Assembly: GCA_945939115.1 (NCBI GenBank)
Contig: CAMEVC010000003.1
Location: forward strand, 62,001 to 126,000
Length of the DNA stretch: 64,000 nucleotides
Reading direction: 5' to 3'
Source: an uncultured Eubacterium sp.
Lineage (GTDB): Bacteria; Bacillota; Clostridia; Lachnospirales; Lachnospiraceae
Below, piece after piece: positions 8,508 to 17,735 of the stretch. The translations under genes were made by a program, and so were the position numbers. How positions within the stretch are numbered: the stretch's first letter is position 1; each line of letters opens with the position of its first letter. The notes beneath the pieces were generated by a model. The model was not told where the DNA came from, ran no database searches, and saw only the letters and a program-made list of their open reading frames with translations.

Positions 8508-8989
8508 AATCTCTTGATTAAGTTTGGTCTTCTTATTCCCATCAACTTTTGTAATTGCTTTTTTCCTTGCATCGTTTGTTTTGCTGTAGTTGCCTTTGGT
8601 GTAGAGGATTTAATCTGTAAGGCCTTTGAAACTTTTATTTTTGTTTCTTCATTCCAAAACTTAATAACATTATCATAATCCGAATCCTTACTTATAATTA
8701 CAACACTGCACTCTTTAACATTATTTTCTGTTACATGTTTCCCTGCTAAATAACCCAAATAAGAACCTATATGAATATCTGTAGATTGTTTTCCGGCCGA
8801 TACTTCAATCATTTTAAGTTCTGCATCACCGTGTTTTGCAATCTCACACATATCAATTTTCTTAGCATTTTTCGTAAAAAATATATAAATGTAATCAGAC
8901 TTGGTCAGCCTATCGCAGCCCGCCAAGCCACCTGCTCCAACATTCTCATAATCAATCAAATAATATGTTTGGATAATAAACACCTCCAA
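8504..8989 (-). CDS. PIN/NYN-like nuclease domain, N-terminal piece of a probably broken gene
   Basis: 161 codons. YYLIDYENVG near the N-terminus, KQSTDIHIGSYLGYLAG in the middle and VVIISKDSDYDNVIKFW later give the spaced acidic residues of PIN/NYN-type RNases. A strong GGAGG (8983-8987) is followed after 8 bases by ATC (8972-8974), exactly where a start codon is expected. The only longer start is a TTG lying inside the Shine-Dalgarno. Start loss plus two frame breaks downstream argue for a pseudogene, though ATT/ATC initiation or the TTG cannot be excluded. Lies next to hemZ at the edge of the accessory region. Confidence 0.55.
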   Translation of the reverse strand: MEVFIIQTYYLIDYENVGAGGLAGCDRLTKSDYIYIFFTKNAKKIDMCEIAKHGDAELKMIEVSAGKQSTDIHIGSYLGYLAGKHVTENNVKECSVVIISKDSDYDNVIKFWNEETKIKVSKALQIKSSTPKATTAKQTMQGKKQLQKLMGIRRPNLIKRL

Positions 8990-9103
8990 TCAGTACTCTT
9001 TTGTTACAGAGGTCAAATCATACACTTGCAAAATGTCTTCAATGTAAATAATAACATAATTATGATTGCGATGCTATACCCTTAGGAAATAATGCTGCTG
9101 AAT

Positions 9104-10534
9104 CTACAAATGTTGCAGGCATATAAAATTCTCCTCAAAAAACTTTCTCTTTCTCTCAATCATCTCATCAATTCTCTCGACATAGCTTCTGACATCCTTG
9201 ACATTCTCGATTCTCTCAATTCTCACTGCATGGTTCTCATCCGACTCATTGTGGAACACAATCTTAGAGCTTGCCCCGGCGCCACAGGCAATTATGGTCT
9301 GTTTCTCCTCCATAATAAGAATATTGTATATACATTCTTTCCCTGCCACAGAATAACCTACATTTTCAAAGTTTCCTGCCATATTCTTCTGACGATACAT
9401 ATAGTAAGGTTCCATATTAAGTTCCCTCGCTGTCTGCTCTGTCATCTGGATAATGCTGTCCGTGTTCTCTATGCTAAGCTCTGCATACTGCTCTCTAAGA
9501 ATATTTAGCCTTGATGCCCTCTTGATTGCGAGAGAGTGAACCGTCAGACTCTCCGGAGCTAACGCTTTAATTTCATTAAGAGTATGCTCCACTTCCAGAA
9601 CCCCTTCACCCGGAAGACCGAGAATCATATCCATGTTAATATTGTTAAGTCCTGCTTCCCTGGCAAGAGAATATGCTGTTTTTATCTCTTCAACAGTATG
9701 CTTTCTTCCAATAAGATCAAGAGTTTTCTGATTCATAGTCTGTGGATTGATAGATATTCTTCCAACATTGTGATTCTTTAACACCTTAAACTTATCAAAG
9801 CTTACGCTGTCTGGTCTTCCTGCCTCCACGGTAAGTTCAAGACAGCAGCGTAAGTCAAATACATTTTCAATCTCTGTGAGAAGCCTGTCTAATTGTGATG
9901 CGCTTAATGTTGTAGGTGTCCCGCCACCTATATATACACTGTCGAGCCTCTTTCCCTTCATGGCATCTGCCACAAAATGTATCTCCTTAATTAGTGCATT
10001 AATATAACTGTCAACATAATCCTTATAAGCTCCCAGAGCATAAGAAGAGAAGGAACAATACAGGCAAACACTTGGGCAGAATGGTATACCTATATACAGG
10101 CTGTAGCCTGCCTTATAATCCATCTTAGTCAGTATGTCCAGTTCCTTCTTTGCAACAGTAAGTGCCAGCTTGGCTTTTTCCCCGCTGGCATAGTGTTTAT
10201 CTGTAAAATGTTTTGTTATCTGTTCTTCTGAAATTCCCTCTTCAAGCATAGTGTATGCAATCTTACTTGGCCTTACACCCGTAAGATATCCCCAAGGCAG
10301 GTTTTTACCGGTCTTTTCGGCTAATTCCCTGTACAGCCTGTCCTTAAAAAGTTCATGGGATTCTTTCTTCTCAAGTCCTGTGACATCAGGCACATCGACT
10401 TTAAGAATCTCATCCTCACCTGTGACATAAGTATCCTGTTTTAGTGCTGCCACCTCTGTTCTTGGAAAAAACGACCTTACAAGAACTACTGCGTCATCAT
10501 AGAACAGTTCATTATCTATATCTATATATATCAT
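9104..10534 (-). CDS. hemZ: Oxygen-independent coproporphyrinogen III dehydrogenase-like radical SAM protein HemZ
   Basis: 476 residues. Radical SAM core with the CxxxCxxC cluster (C153, C157, C160 in FCPSVCLYCSF), then GGGTPT and EAGRPDS as in HemN/HemZ. The roughly 140-residue N-terminal extension with TGVRPSKI is the mark of HemZ rather than HemN. Family role: anaerobic oxidation of coproporphyrinogen III in haem synthesis; many HemN-like proteins have other roles. Last gene of the isomerase-rel-MBL-hemZ run. In many Clostridia hisS follows hemZ; here the accessory region begins instead, so the 3' side may be the insertion site. Confidence 0.88.
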   Translation of the reverse strand: MIYIDIDNELFYDDAVVLVRSFFPRTEVAALKQDTYVTGEDEILKVDVPDVTGLEKKESHELFKDRLYRELAEKTGKNLPWGYLTGVRPSKIAYTMLEEGISEEQITKHFTDKHYASGEKAKLALTVAKKELDILTKMDYKAGYSLYIGIPFCPSVCLYCSFSSYALGAYKDYVDSYINALIKEIHFVADAMKGKRLDSVYIGGGTPTTLSASQLDRLLTEIENVFDLRCCLELTVEAGRPDSVSFDKFKVLKNHNVGRISINPQTMNQKTLDLIGRKHTVEEIKTAYSLAREAGLNNINMDMILGLPGEGVLEVEHTLNEIKALAPESLTVHSLAIKRASRLNILREQYAELSIENTDSIIQMTEQTARELNMEPYYMYRQKNMAGNFENVGYSVAGKECIYNILIMEEKQTIIACGAGASSKIVFHNESDENHAVRIERIENVKDVRSYVERIDEMIERKRKFFEENFICLQHL

Positions 10535-10557
10535 ACTCGCTTCTCCGCTTGCGAATC

Positions 10558-11181
10558 TTACATAAATGGATTATTCTGTTTCTCATATCCGATAGTTGTA
10601 AACTCCCCATGACCCGGATATACATCTGTGTCATCAGGAAGAACACACAACTTATCATGAAGAGATTCCATCAAAGCAGCAGAACTTGCAGTAGGATAAT
10701 CTGTTCTTCCCACAGAGCCTGCAAACAATGTATCTCCCGAAATCAGTATTCCATCTGATTCAATATAATAACAGGTTCCCCCGGCTGTATGTCCCGGAGT
10801 GTGTATGGCACAAATATTAAGCCCAGCTATATTGAGAATATCACCATCCTCATGAAGAATATCCGCTGTAACCCTTAAGTTCATCCCATAGGCATTAGAA
10901 AGATTCCTTGCAGGTGATGCAAGAAGCTTCTCCTCATCCTTAGATGCATATATTGGGATACCATATTTTTCCCGTACTGCATCTGCGGCTGTAATGTGGT
11001 CAAAATGCCCATGTGTGAGAAGTATAGCCTGCGGCGTACTCGATGAGCGAACTACCATGTCATATATTAACTCCGGCGAATCTGCCGGATCTACAATTAC
11101 ACTTTCATTGTTATCTGTGTTGATTATCAGATAGCAGTTAGTTTCAACCGGTCCTAAAACTCTTGATTCAATCTTAATCAT
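10558..11181 (-). CDS. MBL-fold metallo-hydrolase (glyoxalase II-like)
   Basis: 207 residues. The metal-binding motif THGHFDH gives H57, H59, D61 and H62. Further ligands are HTPGHTAGG, the SGDTLF aspartate and YPGHGEFT. This pattern fits the small YcbL/GloB-like hydrolases that cleave thioesters such as S-lactoylglutathione analogues, but the true substrate cannot be read from the sequence. It lies 17 bases after rel and 24 before hemZ, an arrangement common in Clostridia. Confidence 0.88.
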   Translation of the reverse strand: MIKIESRVLGPVETNCYLIINTDNNESVIVDPADSPELIYDMVVRSSSTPQAILLTHGHFDHITAADAVREKYGIPIYASKDEEKLLASPARNLSNAYGMNLRVTADILHEDGDILNIAGLNICAIHTPGHTAGGTCYYIESDGILISGDTLFAGSVGRTDYPTASSAALMESLHDKLCVLPDDTDVYPGHGEFTTIGYEKQNNPFM

Positions 11182-11197
11182 ACTTACACTCCCATTG

Positions 11198-13510
11198 TTA
11201 ACCCGCTGTTCTTGTTATATCAGTAACTCCATCTATCTTTCTTAGCTTGTCGATAATCCTGTTAAGCTCTTCCTTACCGTGGATATCAAATCCCACACTT
11301 ATAGTTGCCACCTGTTTCTTATTAAGACGGCAGTTCATGGATTTAACATCAATCTCTGCCTCTGTAAACATCCTTGAAATATCAACAATAAGTCCTGTTC
11401 TGTTATTGGCAAATATATTAATTTCAACCTCATATTTGTCACCCGCAGACTCTCCCTGCTCCCATTCAGCCTCAATAAGACGGGCTCGTTCATTAGCAGG
11501 AAAACTAAGTATATTAACACAGTCTGTCCTGTGGATTGATATACCCCTTCCTCTTGTGACGAATCCTACTATCTCGTCACCCGGAACCGGATTACAGCAC
11601 TTAGAGAACCTTACAGCAACATCATGAATTCCCTTGACAATAATGCCACCCTTGCCCTCTTTCTTATTAGGCTTATCCTTTGACTCTGCTGCAACTATTT
11701 CTTTAAGCACATCATTATCTGTTATCTCAGCTTTCTTAGTCTTAAGATATTCCTCATTAAGTCTGTTTACAATCTGGCTTTCCTTTAATGCCCCATGGCC
11801 AACAGCGGCAAGGATTGAATCCCAATCCTTAAAACCATATTTGTTAAGACATTTCTCAACATATTCAGGCTTTGTGATGTCAGAAAGAACGATTCCCTTA
11901 GACTTACAATAATTGGAAATCATTTCTTTTCCTTTGATAATATTGTCTTCCTTTAATTCCTGCTTAAACCACTGGTTAATCTTATTCTTTGCCTGGGTAC
12001 TCTTTACAATTGAAAGCCAGTCTCTGCTTGGTCCCTTGGAATTCTGTGAGGTGATAATCTCTATTCTGTCACCATTCTTAATAACATAGTCAATATTAAC
12101 GAGCTTTCCATTGACTCTTGCCCCCACCATCTTATTGCCGACAGCACTGTGAATACTGTAAGCAAAATCAATAGGACATGAGCCTGCCGGAAGATTCTTG
12201 ACATCTCCCGATGGTGTAAAGCAGTATACATTATCCGAAAACAGATTGAGGTCATTCTTAATTGATGACAAGAACTCTTTATTATCGGACATCTCCTTCT
12301 GCCACTCTAATATCTGTCTCAGCCAGCTAAGCTTTGCTTCCTCGCTCTGGTCATCCTTCTCTCCGGTCTTGCCTTCCTTATACTTCCAGTGTGCTGCAAT
12401 ACCATATTCAGCAATCTTATGCATCTCATAAGTTCTTATCTGAATTTCGAAAGGCTGTCCGTTGGATGCAATAAGTGTTGTGTGAAGAGACTGGTAATTG
12501 TTAGGCTTTGGCATTGCTATATAGTCCTTGAAACGTCCCGGTATCGGCTTATACATTTCATGGATAACACCAAGTGCCGCATAGCAGTCCTTTACAGTAT
12601 CTACCTTAATCCTGACTGCAAATATATCATATATCTGGTCAAGCGTCTTGTTCTGGTTAACCATCTTTCTGTATATTGAGAAGAAATGCTTTACTCTTCC
12701 GTCAATCTCAGCCTCTATTCCGGCATTACTTATGTGCATTCCTACTTCTTTGATAATACTCTTAATAAATGCTTCTCTTCCCGGCCTGTTAAGGCTTACC
12801 TGTTCTACAAGGTCATTGTAAACATCCGGCATGAGATATTTCATGGAAAGGTCATCCAATTCTACCTTAATCTTGGAAATACCAAGCCTGTGAGCTATAG
12901 GCGCATATATCTCCATAGTCTCTCTTGACTTCTCAACCTGTTTAGCTGGTGACTGGTACTGCATAGTCCTCATATTGTGAAGTCTGTCGGCAAGTTTAAT
13001 AAGAATTACACGGATATCCTTAGCCATGGCAAGAAACATTTTTCTCAAATTCTCTGCCTGAACTTCAATCTTATCATGCTGATAATTGAGCTGTGTCAGC
13101 TTTGTGACACCGTCCACCAGAAGTGCAACCTCTTCTCCGAACTCCTTTGCAACATCTTCTGTTGTCATAACAGTATCTTCCACGACATCATGAAGCAGAC
13201 CTGCAATAATAGACTCCTTATCCAGCTCTAACTCTGCCAGTATAATGGCAACGCACAAAGGATGTATAATATATGGTTCTCCGGATTTCCTGAACTGCCC
13301 CTCATGTGCCTTTCTTGCAGTCTCGTATGCCTTTTCAATATCGGACAAATCTGTAGATGGATGGTATTTCTTTATCTCTGTAATAAGATCCTTATAAAGT
13401 TCCTCAGGGCTTGTGAAATCAGCCGGTGTGGTCACCGGCCTCTCAACCTGATTAGTTTTATTATGGCTTGCGCCCGGTAACTCAATTTTCTCTGGCATAC
13501 GTGCCTCCAT
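11198..13510 (-). CDS. rel: Bifunctional (p)ppGpp synthetase/hydrolase Rel
   Basis: 770 residues, full length for long RSH proteins. Order: HD hydrolase domain (about 60-220; H107-D108 in LLHDVVEDT), synthetase domain (about 260-380; NNYQSLHTT and FEIQIRTYEMH), TGS (about 420-490; VYCFTPSGDV), a conserved helical/zinc-finger region with KCCNPVPGD, and a C-terminal ACT domain (about 695-765). It makes and breaks the stringent-response alarmone and senses stalled ribosomes. It is followed closely by the MBL and hemZ genes. A second, atypical synthetase-domain protein occurs at 22318-24147. Confidence 0.95.
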   Translation of the reverse strand: MEARMPEKIELPGASHNKTNQVERPVTTPADFTSPEELYKDLITEIKKYHPSTDLSDIEKAYETARKAHEGQFRKSGEPYIIHPLCVAIILAELELDKESIIAGLLHDVVEDTVMTTEDVAKEFGEEVALLVDGVTKLTQLNYQHDKIEVQAENLRKMFLAMAKDIRVILIKLADRLHNMRTMQYQSPAKQVEKSRETMEIYAPIAHRLGISKIKVELDDLSMKYLMPDVYNDLVEQVSLNRPGREAFIKSIIKEVGMHISNAGIEAEIDGRVKHFFSIYRKMVNQNKTLDQIYDIFAVRIKVDTVKDCYAALGVIHEMYKPIPGRFKDYIAMPKPNNYQSLHTTLIASNGQPFEIQIRTYEMHKIAEYGIAAHWKYKEGKTGEKDDQSEEAKLSWLRQILEWQKEMSDNKEFLSSIKNDLNLFSDNVYCFTPSGDVKNLPAGSCPIDFAYSIHSAVGNKMVGARVNGKLVNIDYVIKNGDRIEIITSQNSKGPSRDWLSIVKSTQAKNKINQWFKQELKEDNIIKGKEMISNYCKSKGIVLSDITKPEYVEKCLNKYGFKDWDSILAAVGHGALKESQIVNRLNEEYLKTKKAEITDNDVLKEIVAAESKDKPNKKEGKGGIIVKGIHDVAVRFSKCCNPVPGDEIVGFVTRGRGISIHRTDCVNILSFPANERARLIEAEWEQGESAGDKYEVEINIFANNRTGLIVDISRMFTEAEIDVKSMNCRLNKKQVATISVGFDIHGKEELNRIIDKLRKIDGVTDITRTAG

Positions 13511-13564
13511 TCTCTGGTATAATCAGCCCAGTGCTATAGTAATCAATATTCAGTGATTCGCAAA

Positions 13565-14425
13565 TTATACACTGGCATAGGTTCTTTCCATAAATTCTCT
13601 TGTTGCCACTGCATTGTCAGGTACAGTGTTCTCAAGTGTGCAGTGAACATATGGCTTATGCTCCTTTACAAGCTTTAAAAGCAGAGGATAGTTAAGTCCT
13701 CCACCGGTTACAGGATTTCCCTTTCCGGTTCCCGCTGCCACTGACTTTAATTCATCACCCTCAACAATATAATCCTTGCAGTGTACAACTGCAATCTCCC
13801 TGCCCAGCAGTTCAAATGCTTTGTTTATAATTTCATCCTGCCGGCTTAAATTCTCAACACAAAGAAGATTAACCGGGTCGAATATTATCTGAAGATTAGG
13901 AGAGTCAATTGCATCAAGCACTTTTCTCGCCCTCTCAACTGTGTACACAATATGCTTCCACACTGGCTCTATGGCCACAATAACACCAAACTGCTCCGCA
14001 TACTTTACAATAGGTCTTAAATTATCAATAAAGCACTGGAGTGCCTCTTCACTATGGTTAGCAGGCTCATACTTATATTCTTCATTAACTGCACCCGTCT
14101 CTGTTCCCACAACTCCACAGCCTAAGATACTTGCAAAACGGATATGTGCCTTATATTTCTCAACTATCTCCTTATGCTTCTCAGGGTTAGGATTACACAG
14201 ATTAAGGTAACATCCAAGTACTGCCACATCTACCTTATTCTCTGCGCACAACTCCTTTATATACATGGCAAGTCCCGGAGTCATAGTCTCAATTTCTGGT
14301 TTAAACTCCTTAATTGACTTGCTGAGTGCAATGTGCATACAGTGAAATCCCTGTCCATGTATATTAGGTATAAGCTGTTCAAGTGGTGCATATGCTACAT
14401 CATGTGCTCTAATTCCGATTCTCAT
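13565..14425 (-). CDS. Sugar phosphate isomerase/epimerase (AP2Ec-type TIM barrel)
   Basis: 286 residues of the xylose-isomerase-like TIM-barrel superfamily. Visible metal-site candidates are the EPVW glutamate, FDPVN, HCKDY and LENT near the end. Substrate unknown; relatives act on keto-sugars or inositol derivatives. It is the first gene before rel (54-base gap) and may supply the promoter for rel-MBL-hemZ. The adjacent YetA/PcRGLX-like gene suggests a possible link to pectin-derived sugars, but a terminator-like hairpin (14554-14588) separates them. Confidence 0.82.
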   Translation of the reverse strand: MRIGIRAHDVAYAPLEQLIPNIHGQGFHCMHIALSKSIKEFKPEIETMTPGLAMYIKELCAENKVDVAVLGCYLNLCNPNPEKHKEIVEKYKAHIRFASILGCGVVGTETGAVNEEYKYEPANHSEEALQCFIDNLRPIVKYAEQFGVIVAIEPVWKHIVYTVERARKVLDAIDSPNLQIIFDPVNLLCVENLSRQDEIINKAFELLGREIAVVHCKDYIVEGDELKSVAAGTGKGNPVTGGGLNYPLLLKLVKEHKPYVHCTLENTVPDNAVATREFMERTYASV

Positions 14426-14553
14426 ATATTAAACCTCTTTCCCGCGCATTTACAGCGCTGTTATTCTGTCGAACTTAAGTCCTTAACTCATAATTAAGAC
14501 AACTTTGGATTATTATACTATATTTATCTCAAAAAAACCAGTAAATATCTAAA

Positions 14554-14588
14554 GGAGCTGATGTTGTACCAAACATAACATCAGCTCC
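14554..14588 (-). terminator. Terminator-like hairpin after the YetA-like gene
   Basis: GGAGCTGATGTT and AACATCAGCTCC, perfect 12-base arms, with TTTAGATATTTAC on the minus-strand 3' side. It ends transcription from the 14612-16981 gene before the isomerase. Confidence 0.7.
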
Positions 14589-14611
14589 CCGTCATCTTAT
14601 AAATATATCTA

Positions 14612-16981
14612 TTAATATAATCTCACTCTGTCGAGCAATCTGGCATCTCCAAGTGCCTTATAATATGTAACCAGAGGAATAAAGCTCTGGGCAAATCCTT
14701 TGGTACTATCTCCTGCCACAAGTACCGTATCATCAATAATCTGTTTAGTGCCTACTCCTGAAGACTGGGTACTGTTAATACTCCTCTCAAATGTCTTTAA
14801 CCCGTACTCAAGATACCTGCTGTCCCCTGTGAGCTCATATGCAATAGAAAGAGATTCCAGAAGAAGTGTATTTCCTCCATTTCTTGAAAGTGAAGGGAGT
14901 TCCTTATAGTAAAACAGACCATTATCAAGGGTACAGTTCTCAACAATATCATCAACTGCTCTTATAAGCATCTGCTTAATATCCTCCCTTGGGAATACCC
15001 TGTAATATCTCATGACACTTCCCACTGCCACTGATATCATAAATCCAACTCTTATAAGTGTATTATCAGTGTAAGGTGCCAGCCAGTTTCCATACTCCTC
15101 TTCCCATATCTTAAAGCTGTTAATAATCCACTCGCAGCGCTCAAGCCATTTATCATCTCCGGTCTCAACATACAGTGCCATAAGCGCCCTCAAAGCCCAT
15201 CCGGTTTCTCTTGCATTGGCCTCCCCCGGCTTGGCATACATAGGCGTGTCAAGAAGCCTGAGAATATTGTCTCCTATTCCGACAGCCGTCTCAAGACCTC
15301 TGTCGTCGCCTGTAAAGTGGTAATAATCAATCAGGCCTTCAACCCACTCATGAGAACATACCATAATTCCGTTTTTACAATGTCCGGCTGTATGCTCCCA
15401 CTGCCCTCCAATTCTTAGCGGGTCACTGCTGTGATGACACACATCAATATCCATCTGGTGTTTAGCGCTGACTATAAGGTAATCCAAAAATCTTCTGACA
15501 CCTGTTCTTGCATACATGAGTGCGCAGGAATGAGGGTAATCATATTCATTGTTGCTCCATACAGGCTTTCCGCCTCCTCTTCCCTGTCTCGTATATCCCA
15601 TGTCAACCGAATCGCCCCAGTTAATAAATCCATAACCTCTTGAATGGTTATCAGCCTTGGCAATCAGTGCAATCTCCACCTCATCAATACGCTTCTCAGG
15701 AAAAACATCCATCATGACATCTGCAGCCTTAAATACATCCGGCGATATCCATGGTCTGTCTGGCATCTGATATATAGTGCTTCTGTTATCCAGTTCCCAC
15801 ATCGCCATTTCCGGTTCATGAAAATGCATTAAAAACCTCTGCTCCTTAGCCATTCCCGGCTGCATTACCACATTTCCTATATTCTCAGGGACAAGCATAA
15901 CAGCAATTCCTCCTTTATAGGATTTGATTGCCTTAGGATAATTCTGTTGTGCCTGAAAAACTGTGATACATAATCCGTCTGCACTGTCCGTATAATCAGC
16001 CATGAATGTTCCATAGAAAACCTCAGCAAAATGCTCATTTGCTTCCTTGAGAAGCATCTGGTCGTCAATAATCTTATTGACTTCCACTCCATTTCTGCCA
16101 ATATAAAAATCTGTCTTGTAGTTGGAGCTTCCAACCAATGTCCTTATATTTTCTACAGATGCTTTTTTTGCAATCATATCAAGCTCTGTTATTCCCCTGG
16201 TGTGAAATACCGGTCCCTCTTCCTGTGAATTATCTGTCAATGCATCACCACACCCCGTGGAATCATTGTCCATTCTTATATGCATATCATAAATGTCATC
16301 GCACACAGTAACACCCGGCTCAGGCTTAGCATAGAATACAAGGGACTTGATATGGAGTTCGTCATCCGTGGTATTGATTATCCTGTAAGAAACATCTACC
16401 CACGGTTTTCCTGCATATGCAGTAAGCCTTACTTCACAATCAACCTTCTTATGTGAGAGAACATTACTTCCCATAACAGACAGTACAACCTTAACCGGAC
16501 CACTCTCTTTCACCTTCCACTCGCCTGTCACCATATCATACTTTCCTGCATCATCCTTGAGATATGGTCCCTCAAAATTATCTGCTGTGTACTTTTTTCT
16601 TCCATCGTCAACCGTTTCAAATATGCTTTTGGAATTATTCCTTACTGTAAATTGAAGACATCCTGTATTAACGCAGAATCCATTTTCCAACTTAAGAACA
16701 ACCGCACCCGTCTCATTACATTTGGCATCCGTATCATGCTCCAGTTGAAGTACCGTTCCTTTATTTGCCGGAATATCTGCAAGAAAATCTATATACAGAT
16801 ATCTCACGCTTCCGTCTGCGTGACGCGAGGTAACTTTAGGCTGAATCATGCACGGCCTGTCATTCTGCATAATTGCAATTTTTCCCATGTCCTTTAGTTC
16901 ACCTTCCCTGAATGGAATAGCTATCCCTGCCGGTTCACTGAGTCTGTCGTATCTGTACAGCTTATCAAAATAAATGTTCAT
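14612..16981 (-). CDS. YetA/PcRGLX-like carbohydrate-active protein
   Basis: 789 residues, no signal peptide. The N-terminus (SRHADGSVRYLYIDFLADI, residues about 52-70) resembles the barrel domain of the YetA/exo-rhamnogalacturonan lyase (PL26) group. The C-terminal part (about 480-780) has repeated WALRALMALY, GDDKWLERC and LTGDSRYLEYG segments typical of an alpha/alpha toroid. Role by analogy: cytoplasmic breakdown of imported rhamnogalacturonan or related oligosaccharides. The family match is from memory of motifs, so lyase versus other activity is open. Divergent from nrdG, with two palindromes between. Confidence 0.6.
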   Translation of the reverse strand: MNIYFDKLYRYDRLSEPAGIAIPFREGELKDMGKIAIMQNDRPCMIQPKVTSRHADGSVRYLYIDFLADIPANKGTVLQLEHDTDAKCNETGAVVLKLENGFCVNTGCLQFTVRNNSKSIFETVDDGRKKYTADNFEGPYLKDDAGKYDMVTGEWKVKESGPVKVVLSVMGSNVLSHKKVDCEVRLTAYAGKPWVDVSYRIINTTDDELHIKSLVFYAKPEPGVTVCDDIYDMHIRMDNDSTGCGDALTDNSQEEGPVFHTRGITELDMIAKKASVENIRTLVGSSNYKTDFYIGRNGVEVNKIIDDQMLLKEANEHFAEVFYGTFMADYTDSADGLCITVFQAQQNYPKAIKSYKGGIAVMLVPENIGNVVMQPGMAKEQRFLMHFHEPEMAMWELDNRSTIYQMPDRPWISPDVFKAADVMMDVFPEKRIDEVEIALIAKADNHSRGYGFINWGDSVDMGYTRQGRGGGKPVWSNNEYDYPHSCALMYARTGVRRFLDYLIVSAKHQMDIDVCHHSSDPLRIGGQWEHTAGHCKNGIMVCSHEWVEGLIDYYHFTGDDRGLETAVGIGDNILRLLDTPMYAKPGEANARETGWALRALMALYVETGDDKWLERCEWIINSFKIWEEEYGNWLAPYTDNTLIRVGFMISVAVGSVMRYYRVFPREDIKQMLIRAVDDIVENCTLDNGLFYYKELPSLSRNGGNTLLLESLSIAYELTGDSRYLEYGLKTFERSINSTQSSGVGTKQIIDDTVLVAGDSTKGFAQSFIPLVTYYKALGDARLLDRVRLY

Positions 16982-17049
16982 GATATTTTCCCTCCAATAT
17001 TTTCAATAAATAAATGTAATGAATATAATTTATGTAGTTGTAACCGAAT

Positions 17050-17077
17050 AAATCTGTTATAATTGTACAACAGATTT
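17050..17077. promoter_or_regulatory. Palindrome A in the nrdG/YetA-like divergent region
   Basis: AAATCTGTT, 10-base spacer, AACAGATTT; perfect 9-base arms, extending to 11 with flanking AT pairs. A TATAAT-like stretch lies in the spacer. A candidate operator, placed nearer the carbohydrate gene. Confidence 0.45.
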
Positions 17078-17130
17078 ATATTTATCGCTATAACTTTAAT
17101 ATAGCATTTATAATTCTGTAATTCATGAGA

Positions 17131-17155
17131 TTATACGCAATATTATGCGTATAAT
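17131..17155 (+). promoter_or_regulatory. Palindrome B overlapping the probable nrdG -10 box
   Basis: TTATACGCA, 6-base spacer, TGCGTATAA; perfect 9-base arms. The right arm contains TATAAT (17150-17155), 35 bases before the nrdG start, so a protein bound here would block or shape this promoter. It does not match the NrdR box. Confidence 0.45.
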
Positions 17156-17190
17156 ACAGATTTTTTGCTACCGAGAAAGGAGCTTATATC

Positions 17191-17712
17191 ATGCATTATG
17201 CTGAGATAAAAACCTGTGACATAGCCAATGGCCCCGGTGTCCGCACCTCACTATTTGTCAGTGGATGCACCCACAGATGTAAGGGTTGTTTTAACGAAAT
17301 CGCATGGGACTTTAACTACGGCAGAGAATTTACGGAAGCTACGATTAAGGAAATCATTGATTCTCTGGCTCCGGATTATGTAACAGGACTCACACTGCTT
17401 GGCGGGGAGCCCTTTGAACACAGCAATCAGCAGGGACTTCTTCCCCTTCTCAGAGAAGTCCGAAAGACTTATCCCGATTTAAGTATCTGGTGTTTTACAG
17501 GATATCTGTTTGATAAGGATATTCTTGAGCATATGTGTAAAGAATGGGATGAGACTGAGGAAATGCTCAGCTATATCGATGTCATCGTAGATGGAGAATT
17601 TGAAGAAGACAAGAAAGACATGATGCTCAAGTTCAAGGGTTCGTGGAATCAGCGGACTATACTAGTCCGGGAATCACTGGAATCCGGAAAGATTGTACTT
17701 TTGTATGAATAA
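17191..17712 (+). CDS. nrdG: Anaerobic ribonucleotide reductase activase NrdG
   Basis: 173 residues. Radical SAM cluster cysteines C26, C30 and C33 (CTHRCKGC), with NGPGVRTSLFVSGC before and LLGGEPFEH after, as in NrdG. It forms the glycyl radical on NrdD using S-adenosylmethionine. NrdD is not in the window. Start supported by AAAGGAG 10 bases upstream. Followed 24 bases later by dut, so deoxynucleotide supply genes are grouped. Confidence 0.93.
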   Translation: MHYAEIKTCDIANGPGVRTSLFVSGCTHRCKGCFNEIAWDFNYGREFTEATIKEIIDSLAPDYVTGLTLLGGEPFEHSNQQGLLPLLREVRKTYPDLSIWCFTGYLFDKDILEHMCKEWDETEEMLSYIDVIVDGEFEEDKKDMMLKFKGSWNQRTILVRESLESGKIVLLYE

Positions 17713-17735
17713 TAATATTTAGGAGGAATTAATCC

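Noticed and set aside
9092-9508. Plus-strand open frame across the hemZ 3' end
   Set aside because: No domain, Leu/Ile/His-rich antisense composition, and no Shine-Dalgarno.
11198-13510. Several plus-strand frames of 70-126 codons within rel
   Set aside because: All are antisense to a full-length, well-conserved Rel protein.
17131-17154. NrdR box before nrdG
   Set aside because: The palindrome does not match the NrdR consensus and occurs as a single copy, whereas NrdR boxes normally come in pairs.
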